Source of the DNA: Porticoccaceae bacterium UBA4026
GTDB lineage: Bacteria > Pseudomonadota > Gammaproteobacteria > Pseudomonadales > Porticoccaceae
Direction of reading: 5' to 3'
Length of the DNA stretch: 28,914 nucleotides
NCBI GenBank assembly: GCA_002382445.1
Contig: DGAQ01000004.1
Coordinates: forward strand, 94,889-123,802
The notes beneath the pieces are model-generated. The model did no database searches and had not been told where the DNA came from. It saw only the letters and a list, made by a program, of their open reading frames with translations. Below, piece after piece: positions 8,198 through 16,249 of the stretch (its first letter is position 1; each line of letters starts with the position of its first letter). The position numbers and the translations under genes were made by a program.

Positions 8198-8730
8198 TGA
8201 TACTGTTCCAGCAGGTGAGCAAGATTGTCTTGGCAGGTCAGTAGCATTTCTGCAACTTCACGGACTGCTCCATCACCCCCTTTTTTAGTGGTTTGCCAAT
8301 CAGCAGCCGATTTTAACGTGGTGCTACCATTTGCTACAGTAATACCTAAGCCAACTTTTTTGATAACCGCAAGATCAGGTAAGTCATCTCCCACAAAGGC
8401 AACTTCATCTAAGCTTAAGTCTGCAGTAAGCATTAATTCATTAAGTGCAGTTAACTTGTCTTCTCGGCCTTGTATCACAGGGTTTATGCCTAATTCGGTC
8501 GCCCGTCGTTGCACTAACTCAGACACTCGACCTGTGATAATACCCACTTGTATACCCGCCTGTTGAAGCAACTTTATGCCCAAGCCGTCTTGAATGTTGA
8601 AGGCCTTCATTTCTTCGCCGCTATTGCCATAATAGAGCCGCCCGTCAGTCAAAACGCCATCTACATCTAGCAATAATAGTTTTATTTTTTTTGCAGCAGA
8701 GCGTATTGATTTATACGGCATATTGGACAC
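8194..8730 (-). CDS. kdsC: 3-deoxy-D-manno-octulosonate 8-phosphate phosphatase KdsC
   Basis: HAD-superfamily phosphatase that converts Kdo-8-phosphate to Kdo for lipid A inner core synthesis. 178 residues. Motif I is LLLDVDGVLTDG with nucleophile Asp22 and Asp24. Later come GIITGRVSELV (motif II) and FVGDDLPDLAVI (motif IV). The GTG at 8730 is favoured as the start because CAGGAG lies seven bases upstream; an ATG nine bases further in (8721) is the alternative. The GTG shares its G with the kdsD stop TAG. Like other class C0 HAD enzymes it lacks a large cap and would act as a tetramer. Confidence 0.95.
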   Translation of the reverse strand: MSNMPYKSIRSAAKKIKLLLLDVDGVLTDGRLYYGNSGEEMKAFNIQDGLGIKLLQQAGIQVGIITGRVSELVQRRATELGINPVIQGREDKLTALNELMLTADLSLDEVAFVGDDLPDLAVIKKVGLGITVANGSTTLKSAADWQTTKKGGDGAVREVAEMLLTCQDNLAHLLEQYQ

Positions 8731-9695
8731 TAGACAACTCCTGCACGAAGAATGTCATGCAGATGCAGCACTCCTGTGGGATGGCCATTCTCGTCTTCGA
8801 CGACAAGGGCAGTTATGGCTGCCGATTCCATTATGGTCAGGGCCTCAACAGCTAAAATATTTTGACGAATTGTTTTTGGATTTGGAGACATGACGTCGGC
8901 CATAGTAATTGTTGATATATTGACCTTTTTGTCGATTGCACGACGGAGATCACCATCTGTAAAAATACCCAGAAGCTTTTTATCTTTTGAAATAACGGTA
9001 GTCATTCCAAAACCTTTTTGAGTCATTTCAAGCAGGGCGTCTTGCAACGGTTGATCAATCATTACTTTAGGTACGTCGTCATCCTTATGCATAATGTCAC
9101 AAACTCGCAGCAATAGTTTCCTCCCCAGGGTGCCGCCAGGGTGAGAGAATGCAAAATCCTCCGCGCTAAACCCTCTCGCCTCCAAAAGAGCTATTGCCAA
9201 CGCATCACCCATAACTAAGGTAACTGTCGTACTAGTAGTTGGGGCTAGATTTAGGGGGCATGCCTCGGTAGTAACAGAAACGTCAAGGTGCGCGCAGGCC
9301 GCTTGGGATAGCGGAGAGTTAACATCCCCAGTCATGCTAATTAAGGGGATGCCTAGGCGAACAATTAACGGCAGTAATCTTGTCACTTCACTGGTGCTGC
9401 CAGAGTTTGAAATGGCAATCACGACATCGGTTTTCGTGATCATTCCTAAGTCTCCATGGCTGGCCTCGCCAGGGTGAACAAAGAATGCAGGCGTACCTGT
9501 GCTAGCAAGGGTTGCGGCAATTTTATTACCAATGTGACCTGACTTACCCATGCCTGTTACAACCACTCGGCCTTGGCAGGCAAGAATAGTTTCGCATGCA
9601 AGCACAAAATTTTGATTAATCCGAGGAGTTAATTGACTAACCGCTTGGGCTTCCATCTCAACAGTGCGAAGGCCTGAGGTAATAAAATCTGTCAT
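8730..9695 (-). CDS. kdsD: D-arabinose-5-phosphate isomerase KdsD
   Basis: Isomerase converting ribulose-5-phosphate to arabinose-5-phosphate, the first committed precursor for Kdo. The N-terminal SIS domain is about residues 30-165, with GMGKSGHIGNKIAATLASTG and HGDLGMI. A CBS pair fills about 200-321 (FGMTTVISKDKKLLGIFTDG and ALVVEDENGHPTGVLHLHD). Length (321) equals the usual KpsF/KdsD size. I prefer the ATG at 9695 over the TTG just before it at 9698. The site lacks a strong ribosome-binding site. It follows the exchanger gene after about 75 bases and overlaps kdsC by one base. Confidence 0.96.
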   Translation of the reverse strand: MTDFITSGLRTVEMEAQAVSQLTPRINQNFVLACETILACQGRVVVTGMGKSGHIGNKIAATLASTGTPAFFVHPGEASHGDLGMITKTDVVIAISNSGSTSEVTRLLPLIVRLGIPLISMTGDVNSPLSQAACAHLDVSVTTEACPLNLAPTTSTTVTLVMGDALAIALLEARGFSAEDFAFSHPGGTLGRKLLLRVCDIMHKDDDVPKVMIDQPLQDALLEMTQKGFGMTTVISKDKKLLGIFTDGDLRRAIDKKVNISTITMADVMSPNPKTIRQNILAVEALTIMESAAITALVVEDENGHPTGVLHLHDILRAGVV

Positions 9696-9771
9696 CAAAG
9701 AGTCCGATAGTTATCGTTTTATTAATCTATTTTAATTCATTATAGGACGAAACCTCGTCCTCAAGTAAGCA

Positions 9772-10764
9772 TTAGCTAATGGTCAGCGAGGACCATAATA
9801 ATACATAGTAAAGCCCATAGCTGGTCAATAGGACAAAGCCAACAAATCTTGACAAATATGCGACGCTTCCTATGTGCCGGTGTTTCCGTATTGTCAAGCC
9901 GACCAAACCGATCATCAGGACTGTCATAACTAGCAGTGACAAATAGTCGCGGCTGAATACCTCATTAGGAAGTGCCATTGGCGCAATAGCTCCCGCTGTT
10001 GTCATTACCAATAGAAGATTAAAGAGATTTGAGCCGAATATATTACCCACGGCGATATCATGATGCCCCTTCGTCGCGCTCACCACTGAGGCTGCCAGTT
10101 CTGGCAGGCTAGTGCCGATTGCAACTATGGTTAAACCCACAATGAGGTCGCTAATGCCGAAAAAGCGCGCAATAGATGTAGCCCCCCAAACTGTTATTTC
10201 AGCACTCAGTAGCAGGATAATCAGTCCAAGTAGCAGCCATAACCCAGATGTTTTCATCGAAAAACCTGTGGCAGCAATGGTGTCCTCTGCCGCTTCTGGA
10301 TTGGGGTGATTCTTTTTGTACTTCACCAAAATGGCTATTAGAGGTATTACTAGCAAGCCAAGAGCGATACTTTCTCCACGGTTTAATTGCCCATCATAGA
10401 GGCATAATCCCGCTAGGAGAGTTATTAATAGTAAAACGGGGCCCTCTTCTTTGAGTAAGTGGGTCTGCACGGGAAGGGGTGCAACTAGCGCGGTAATGCC
10501 GAGCACTAGTCCGATGTTAGCAAGGTTGGAGCCTAAGGCGTTACCAACAGCAAGACCGCCGGCGTTATTAAGGGCGGCGTTAATTGAAACAATAATTTCT
10601 GGTGCCGAAGTCCCGATCGAGACTACGGTTAAGCCTATGATCATTGACGAAATACCGAAATTACGGGCAACCCCTACACTGCCTGTAACGAACTTGTCGG
10701 CGCCCCAAACTAGACCTAAGACGCCAGCCAACAGAGCAATTATCGGGAGGTAAAGGGTTGACAT
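9772..10764 (-). CDS. Calcium/sodium antiporter of the CaCA family (YrbG-like)
   Basis: Inner-membrane cation exchanger of about 330 residues with ten predicted membrane helices and two inverted halves. Each half carries the CaCA alpha repeat: VSIGTSAPEIIVS with GNALGSNLANIG in the first, and VAIGTSLPELAAS with GNIFGSNLFNLL in the second. The acidic residues in GTSAPE and GTSLPE coordinate the cation. The loop between halves (KYKKNHPNPEAAED) is cytosolic. The ATG at 10764 is chosen because GGAG lies five bases upstream; the ATG at 10788 lacks such a site. It occupies the yrbG position next to kdsD, and its promoter would lie in the shared region facing mlaC. Ion specificity cannot be read from sequence. 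Confidence 0.92.
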   Translation of the reverse strand: MSTLYLPIIALLAGVLGLVWGADKFVTGSVGVARNFGISSMIIGLTVVSIGTSAPEIIVSINAALNNAGGLAVGNALGSNLANIGLVLGITALVAPLPVQTHLLKEEGPVLLLITLLAGLCLYDGQLNRGESIALGLLVIPLIAILVKYKKNHPNPEAAEDTIAATGFSMKTSGLWLLLGLIILLLSAEITVWGATSIARFFGISDLIVGLTIVAIGTSLPELAASVVSATKGHHDIAVGNIFGSNLFNLLLVMTTAGAIAPMALPNEVFSRDYLSLLVMTVLMIGLVGLTIRKHRHIGSVAYLSRFVGFVLLTSYGLYYVLLWSSLTIS

Positions 10765-10792
10765 GAAGTCTCCAAAGGGTACATGCATTATG

Positions 10793-10821
10793 TTTATTCA
10801 ACAGTTGGAGAATGGTATAGT
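10793..10821 (+). promoter_or_regulatory. Possible sigma-70 promoter for the mlaC side of a divergent region
   Basis: TATAGT at 10816-10821 matches five of six -10 positions. TTTATT lies 17 bases upstream at 10793-10798 but is a weak -35 (three of six). It sits about 86 bases before the mlaC ATG. The region between 10765 and 10907 must hold promoters for both divergent operons, so something is expected here. A short GACT/AGTC inverted repeat follows at about 10826-10838. Confidence 0.3.
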
Positions 10822-10907
10822 GCGCGACTGTAAAAGTCAGTAGCGATTAATAAGAATATTTTTTGGTTAAATTACAAAAAGGGATAGGTTCGTAAAGGAT
10901 TATTTAA

Positions 10908-11546
10908 ATGGATGACATTATGACAAGATTTAAAAAGATCATAGGTGGTTTATGGTTGTGTTTTAGTATTCTAGGCGCTGCGCATAATGCAAGTGCTGAG
11001 GTTCTGGAGCAAAATCCCTTTGATAATATTGAGCAGATGACCACAAAAGTCATTGCTATTATTGCCGAGCATAAAGATCAATACCCTAGCAATGAAGTAG
11101 TGTATTTTCACGCTTTGGATCGATTAATGGGGGAATATGTTGATTTTAGCCGCATTGCTGGCAGAGTTATGGGTGTACATAGTAAAGCGTCCTCTGCAGA
11201 TCAACGTGGCCGGTTTATTGCTCTATTTCGCGAAGGCTTAGTGGAGACTTACGGGCGAGGCCTGATGAGTTATGGGGACGAAAAAATTGTTCTGGTTAAC
11301 AGAGAGGCCCTAGATCCTAAAATACGTGCAATTAAAGTTTTACAGCAAATTCGCAGTGCAACGGCGATTTATCCGCTGGAGTATTGGGTGGCACGTAAAA
11401 AGACTGGTGAGTGGCAAGTGATCAATGTGGTTCTAAACGGCATCAATTTGGAATCAATTTTTAAAAGTCAATTTACTAAGGCGGCACAAAAGTCATCAGC
11501 TAATCTCGACGAGGTTATTGATAGTTGGCTGAAAAGTGCTGATTAA
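10908..11546 (+). CDS. mlaC: MlaC/Ttg2D-family periplasmic phospholipid-binding protein
   Basis: Periplasmic shuttle of the Mla pathway, which moves phospholipid between outer and inner membrane. 212 residues. A signal peptide is clear (KKIIGGLWLCFSILGAAHNASA, cleavage near residue 30), followed by the MlaC domain. Features typical of the family are the 'Q...FIALFREGLVETYGRGLMSY' helix and the strand pair ending in GEWQVINVVLNGINL. AAGGA lies eight bases before the ATG at 10908; an internal ATG at 10920 is a plausible alternative. The usual neighbours mlaF, mlaE, mlaD (upstream) and mlaB (downstream) are absent. The ibaG gene follows after 45 bases. The family call is firm; which inner-membrane complex it serves is unknown. 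Confidence 0.88.
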   Translation: MDDIMTRFKKIIGGLWLCFSILGAAHNASAEVLEQNPFDNIEQMTTKVIAIIAEHKDQYPSNEVVYFHALDRLMGEYVDFSRIAGRVMGVHSKASSADQRGRFIALFREGLVETYGRGLMSYGDEKIVLVNREALDPKIRAIKVLQQIRSATAIYPLEYWVARKKTGEWQVINVVLNGINLESIFKSQFTKAAQKSSANLDEVIDSWLKSAD

Positions 11547-11591
11547 AGCAGTGTCACTAGACATTGCATCTGCTTGATATGAGTAAATAGA

Positions 11592-11834
11592 ATGAATTCT
11601 GACGATATTACAACACTGCTAGAAAACGCGCTCCCTGATTGTCGGATTGAAGTGGATAGTCAAGGCAGTCATTTTAATATTCTTGTAGTGGGTGATTTAT
11701 TTGAAGGCAAGCGTGCGGTGCAGCGACAGCAACTAATTTATGCAGTTTTAAATGAGCATATCTCCTCTGGCGTGATTCACGCGGTCAACATGAAGTTGTT
11801 TACACAACAAGAATGGCTAGATCAAACTCAATAG
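11592..11834 (+). CDS. ibaG: BolA-family protein IbaG
   Basis: Small BolA/IbaG protein of 80 residues. It shows the family's GSHFNILVVGDLFEGKRAVQRQQLIYAVL core and the C-terminal GVIHAVNMKLFTQQEW. BolA-type proteins pair with monothiol glutaredoxins to bind [2Fe-2S] clusters; the conserved histidine near the end (His64, in IHAV) is the expected ligand. IbaG is distinguished from BolA by its shorter length and by lying immediately before murA, as here (65-base gap). It is co-directional with mlaC and probably in the same transcript. Confidence 0.92.
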   Translation: MNSDDITTLLENALPDCRIEVDSQGSHFNILVVGDLFEGKRAVQRQQLIYAVLNEHISSGVIHAVNMKLFTQQEWLDQTQ

Positions 11835-11899
11835 AAGTAGGGAGTGGTGTCGGCGGGATTTTTTGGTGTAGTGTAAGTTCTCTATTTTAAGGCGATTCA

Positions 11900-13162
11900 A
11901 TGGATAAATTAATTATTCAAGGCGGCAAACCGCTTAATGGTGAAATATGGATTTCTGGATCCAAAAATGCGGCTCTACCCATTTTGTCGGCGTCGCTGCT
12001 CTGTGACGGATTAGTTTCGATCGCTAATTTGCCTCACCTCCAAGACGTCACCACCACAATGGAGTTATTAGGGACGCTTGGGGTTACCCTTAGCGTTGAT
12101 GAGAAGATGTTAGTTGAGATTGATACTTCGACCCTAAATAGTCTGACGGCACCCTACGAATTGGTAAAAACTATGAGAGCATCTATATTGGTGCTTGGCC
12201 CAATGTTAAGTCGTTATGGTGAGGCAAATGTATCATTCCCTGGGGGTTGCGCGATTGGCAGTCGGCCTGTTGATCTACATTTACGCGGTCTCGAAGCGAT
12301 GGGAGCCAGTATAAATATTGAGAAGGGTTATATTAAAGCTCGCAGTAGCGGGCGTCTTAAAGGTGCTCACATTCTTATGGATTTGGTGTCGGTTGGCGCT
12401 ACAGAGAATTTGATGATGGCGGCGGCCCTGGCAGAGGGTACGACTATTATAGAAAATGCTGCCAGAGAGCCAGAAATTGTTGATCTAGCTCAATGTATGA
12501 ATGCTTGGGGTGCAAGGGTAAAAGGAGCTGGATCAAATACACTAGTGATCGAAGGTGTCGAGAAAATGGTAGGCGGTTCGTTCCGTGTAATGCCTGATCG
12601 AATTGAAACGGGCACCTATCTTGCGGTCGCTGCAGCCACTGGCGGAAAAATAAAAGTCACTAGGACAGACCCCTCAATACTGGAGGCAGTATTACTTAAA
12701 TTAGCAGAAACTGGCGGCATTATCACCTGTGGTGACGACTGGATAGAGCTTGATATGCAAGGACGAAGAGCTAAAGCGATCAATCTCAAAACTGCGCCCT
12801 ACCCTGCTTTTCCGACAGATATGCAGGCGCAGTTAACCGCAGTTAATGCTGTGGCTGAAGGATTGAGTATCGTGACGGAAACCATTTTTGAAAATCGATT
12901 AATGCAAGTTCAAGAGCTAAACCGCATGGGGGCTAAAATCATTGTGGAGGGTAATTCGGCAATCATCACCGGCGTTGAGAGATTAACAGGTGCTCAGGTA
13001 ATGGCCTCAGACTTGCGTGCATCTGCCGCTCTTGTTATTGCTGGTTTGGCTGCTGAAGGGGAAACTATAGTTGACCGAATCTATCATATAGATCGAGGTT
13101 ACGAGTGCATTGAAGAGAAATTACAGCAGGTAGGCGCCGATATAAGGCGAGTACCTAATTAG
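11900..13162 (+). CDS. murA: UDP-N-acetylglucosamine 1-carboxyvinyltransferase MurA
   Basis: First committed step of peptidoglycan synthesis: transfer of enolpyruvate from PEP to UDP-GlcNAc, in the cytosol. 420 residues, the standard length. Lys22-Asn23 (SGSKNAALP) bind PEP. Catalytic Cys117 lies in the flexible loop FPGGCAIGSRPVDLH; a cysteine here means the enzyme is expected to be fosfomycin-sensitive rather than the Asp variant. The Asp-Arg pair near the C-terminus (ASDLRASAALVIAGL) is also in place. It precedes the his genes, as in Pseudomonas. Confidence 0.98.
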   Translation: MDKLIIQGGKPLNGEIWISGSKNAALPILSASLLCDGLVSIANLPHLQDVTTTMELLGTLGVTLSVDEKMLVEIDTSTLNSLTAPYELVKTMRASILVLGPMLSRYGEANVSFPGGCAIGSRPVDLHLRGLEAMGASINIEKGYIKARSSGRLKGAHILMDLVSVGATENLMMAAALAEGTTIIENAAREPEIVDLAQCMNAWGARVKGAGSNTLVIEGVEKMVGGSFRVMPDRIETGTYLAVAAATGGKIKVTRTDPSILEAVLLKLAETGGIITCGDDWIELDMQGRRAKAINLKTAPYPAFPTDMQAQLTAVNAVAEGLSIVTETIFENRLMQVQELNRMGAKIIVEGNSAIITGVERLTGAQVMASDLRASAALVIAGLAAEGETIVDRIYHIDRGYECIEEKLQQVGADIRRVPN

Positions 13163-13202
13163 GGAAATATCAACAAACCCATTATTTAGTTGAAGAATTA
13201 TT

Positions 13203-13832
13203 ATGACACAGATTACCTTGGCGCTCACCAAAGGGCGCCTTTTAAAGGAGACACTACCCTTGCTCGCGGCAGCCGGCATTGTTCCTGCTGAAGATATTTT
13301 TTCTAGTCGAAAATTGGTCTTTCAGACGAACCAAAAAGGGATAAGGTTATTAATTTTACGCGGTTCAGATGTCCCCACTTATATTCAGTTTGGTGCGGCA
13401 GACATTGGTGTTGCAGGAAAAGATATGCTTTTAGAACATCAGGGTGATGGTTACTATGAGCCCTTAGACCTTGGCATTGCTCGCTGTAAAATTATGACCG
13501 CGGTAGCGAAAGGGGCTTCAAAACAAAGGGGGCGCTTAAGAGTCGCTACAAAATACATCAATGTGGCGCGACAGTTTTATGCAGAACAGGGTAGGCAAGC
13601 TGATCTTATCAAGCTGTACGGTGCTATGGAGCTTGCACCGATTCTGAATTTGGCCCATGAAATCGTCGATATCGTTGACACGGGGAATACCTTAGAAGCC
13701 AATGGTTTAGAGGCTCGAGATGAGATAGCTGATATTAGTGCTCGATTGATTGTCAATAAGGCCGCGATGAAGACTAAGTTTTCTGAGATTCAAGCTATTG
13801 TAGATGCGCTTGCAGAGGTTGTTGAAGAATGA
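13203..13832 (+). CDS. hisG: ATP phosphoribosyltransferase, short form HisG
   Basis: First step of histidine synthesis, joining ATP and PRPP. 209 residues, the short HisG(S) form lacking the C-terminal regulatory domain of E. coli HisG (about 299 residues). The family start TLALTKGRLLKETLPLL and the PRPP-binding loop EIVDIVDTGNTLEANGL (about 155-171) are visible. Short HisG enzymes work as an octamer with HisZ, a HisRS paralogue that also carries the histidine-feedback site. HisZ is not in this window. The stop overlaps the hisD start by four bases (ATGA). Confidence 0.96.
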   Translation: MTQITLALTKGRLLKETLPLLAAAGIVPAEDIFSSRKLVFQTNQKGIRLLILRGSDVPTYIQFGAADIGVAGKDMLLEHQGDGYYEPLDLGIARCKIMTAVAKGASKQRGRLRVATKYINVARQFYAEQGRQADLIKLYGAMELAPILNLAHEIVDIVDTGNTLEANGLEARDEIADISARLIVNKAAMKTKFSEIQAIVDALAEVVEE

Positions 13833-15148
13833 CTGCACCCCAAGGGCTCTGTCAGATCGCTAGACTCAATGCTTGTGATGATGGGTTTCTGGATGCCCTG
13901 GATGCCCTCACTGCATGGGACGAGGTGAAAAATAGTAGCATTGAGAAAGTTGTCGCCGAGATATTGGGTGATGTCCGTATGAATGGTGATAAAGCGCTCG
14001 TTGAATACACTAATCGCTTTGATCGTCGTGAATGCCTGAGCGCGGATGAGTTGTGTATTACTTCAGGTGCGCTTCAGCTAGCTTTGGACTCAATCGATAT
14101 AGAGACTCGTCTTGCTTTGGAACAGGCTGCGCAGAGAATCAAAGATTACCATGCCCATCAGCTACAGCAGTCATGGCAATACAAAGAGCTAAACGGCACT
14201 ATGCTTGGTCAGCAGATAACGCCCATAGAGCGTGTTGGTATCTATGTGCCCGGCGGTAAGGCGAGTTATCCATCATCGGTACTGATGAACGCCATTCCGG
14301 CCCGCGTTGCAGGCGTTAAAGAGATAATAATGATGGTTCCCGCCCCGGATGGAGAAATTAGCCCTCTTGTTTTAGCGGCGGCCGCGATTGCTGGGGTTGA
14401 TCGAGTATTTACTGCGGGTGGAGCTCAGGCCATAGGGGCTTTAGCTTACGGTACTGAAACAGTCCCTAAGGTAGATAAGATTGTAGGCCCTGGTAATAGC
14501 TATGTGGCGATGGCCAAGCGGTTTGTTTTTGGTGCTGTTGGGCTAGATATGATAGCAGGCCCGAGTGAAATATTAGTAATCTGTGATGGCGAAACTAATC
14601 CTGACTGGATTGCGATGGATTTGTTTTCGCAAGCGGAACATGATGAAGAGGCGCAGTCGATTCTTATTTCTTGGGACCCTGCTTTCATCACTGCAGTGCA
14701 TAAGAGTATGAGCAAACTATTACCTGATATGGAGCGTAGAGACATCATTACCAAATCTCTAGCTAACCGAGGGGCGCTGATTCAAGTAGCTGATTCGAAA
14801 CAGGCAGTGGAGATATCCAATCGTATTGCGCCAGAGCATTTGGAGTTGTCGGTAGAAAGCCCAGAATCCTGGTTGCCAGATGTACGCAATGCCGGCGCTA
14901 TTTTTATGGGCCGCCATACTGCCGAGGCTCTAGGAGATTATTGTGCCGGGCCAAATCACGTGCTTCCTACTTCAGCAACATCTCGCTTTTCTTCGCCATT
15001 GGGAGTCTATGATTTCCAAAAACGCAGCTCGCTCATTTATTGTTCTGAACAGGGTGCCTCTGAGCTGGGAAAGATAGCTTCCGTTTTAGGTCGAGGTGAG
15101 TCGTTGACTGCCCATGCACGATCGGCAGAATATCGTATTAAAGATTGA
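13829..15148 (+). CDS. hisD: Histidinol dehydrogenase HisD
   Basis: Zn-dependent NAD+ enzyme for the last two steps of histidine synthesis (histidinol to histidine). 439 residues. Hallmarks are ERVGIYVPGGKASYPSSVLM, the nucleotide-contact region KVDKIVGPGNSYVAMAKR, the metal/substrate stretch DLFSQAEHDEEAQ, and the catalytic Glu-His in IAPEHLEL. GAIFMGRHTAEALGDYCAGPNHVLPT is the family's C-terminal signature. The ATG lies inside the hisG stop, so translation is coupled. hisC follows after 33 bases. Confidence 0.98.
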   Translation: MTAPQGLCQIARLNACDDGFLDALDALTAWDEVKNSSIEKVVAEILGDVRMNGDKALVEYTNRFDRRECLSADELCITSGALQLALDSIDIETRLALEQAAQRIKDYHAHQLQQSWQYKELNGTMLGQQITPIERVGIYVPGGKASYPSSVLMNAIPARVAGVKEIIMMVPAPDGEISPLVLAAAAIAGVDRVFTAGGAQAIGALAYGTETVPKVDKIVGPGNSYVAMAKRFVFGAVGLDMIAGPSEILVICDGETNPDWIAMDLFSQAEHDEEAQSILISWDPAFITAVHKSMSKLLPDMERRDIITKSLANRGALIQVADSKQAVEISNRIAPEHLELSVESPESWLPDVRNAGAIFMGRHTAEALGDYCAGPNHVLPTSATSRFSSPLGVYDFQKRSSLIYCSEQGASELGKIASVLGRGESLTAHARSAEYRIKD

Positions 15149-15181
15149 ATTTTTAGTTTAGCGTTACAGAGAGACCAACTA

Positions 15182-16243
15182 ATGAGTAAATACTGGAGTG
15201 ATCTTGTAAGCCAACTGCAGCCCTATGTCCCGGGAGAACAGCCGGACATCGCCAATATCACTAAATTGAACACTAATGAGAACCCATACGGGCCTTCGCC
15301 TCGGGTATTTTCGGCTATTCAAGGGCTTTTAAATGAGGACTTACGTCTCTATCCTCCGCCCAATGCCGATGGATTGAGGCAGACTATCGCAGAATACTAT
15401 CAACTCGAGCCAAAGCAGGTCTTTCTTGGTAATGGTTCAGACGAAGTTTTAGCCCATGTCTTTAACGGATTACTTAAAAAGTCAGAGCCTCTGTTATTTC
15501 CTGATATCAGTTACAGCTTTTACCCCGTTTTTTGTCAGCTGTACGGAATAGTCTTCGAAAAAATACCTCTGTCTGAAGATTTTTCTTTAACTGTTGAAGA
15601 TTATAGTCGGCCAAATGGCGGAATTATTTTCCCGAACCCTAATGCGCCTACGGGTCGATTGCTCGGATTGAATGCCATCGAGCAACTATTAAAAAGTAAC
15701 CCCGATTCGGTTGTCGTGATAGATGAAGCTTATATAGATTTTGGCGGTGAGTCGGCAGTACCATTAATTAACCTGTACGCTAATCTTCTCGTCGTTCAAA
15801 CTATGTCCAAGTCTCGCTCGCTAGCGGGTATGAGGATTGGTTATGCTATGGGTTCAGTTGATCTAATAGAAGGCTTGGAGCGGATTAAAAATAGTTTTAA
15901 TTCTTATCCACTGGGACATTTGCCAATCGCTGCTGGCATTGCAGCTTTTGCGGACCAGAAATATTTTGAAGACACCTGTCAGCGAGTTATTGCTAGTAGG
16001 AGTTGGCTGACAAATAGTTTAGATAATCTTGGGTTTAAAGTAATGCCTTCAGCGGGCAATTTTATCTTTGTTCGACACAACAGGAGAGCAGCAGAGGAAC
16101 TTGCATTAAGTTTGCGCCAAAATGGCATCATTGTGAGGCACTTTAAGCAGTCGCGCATCCAGCAATTTTTACGCATTACCATAGGCACTGAAAAGCAAAA
16201 TGAACGTTTGGTTAATACTCTAACCACCCTGTTAGGGGGTTAA
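15182..16243 (+). CDS. hisC: Histidinol-phosphate aminotransferase HisC
   Basis: PLP-dependent class I/II aminotransferase of 353 residues. It converts imidazole-acetol phosphate to histidinol phosphate. The PLP Schiff-base lysine is Lys210 in TMSKSRSLAGMRIGYA. Asn and Tyr ligands are in FPNPNAPTG and DEAYIDF, and the N-terminal KLNTNENPYGPSP is characteristic. Position after hisD supports HisC over related aromatic aminotransferases, though enzymes of this group can accept aromatic substrates too. It converges on the AlgW-like gene with a gap of only six bases and no visible terminator. Confidence 0.95.
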   Translation: MSKYWSDLVSQLQPYVPGEQPDIANITKLNTNENPYGPSPRVFSAIQGLLNEDLRLYPPPNADGLRQTIAEYYQLEPKQVFLGNGSDEVLAHVFNGLLKKSEPLLFPDISYSFYPVFCQLYGIVFEKIPLSEDFSLTVEDYSRPNGGIIFPNPNAPTGRLLGLNAIEQLLKSNPDSVVVIDEAYIDFGGESAVPLINLYANLLVVQTMSKSRSLAGMRIGYAMGSVDLIEGLERIKNSFNSYPLGHLPIAAGIAAFADQKYFEDTCQRVIASRSWLTNSLDNLGFKVMPSAGNFIFVRHNRRAAEELALSLRQNGIIVRHFKQSRIQQFLRITIGTEKQNERLVNTLTTLLGG

Positions 16244-16249
16244 CTTTAG

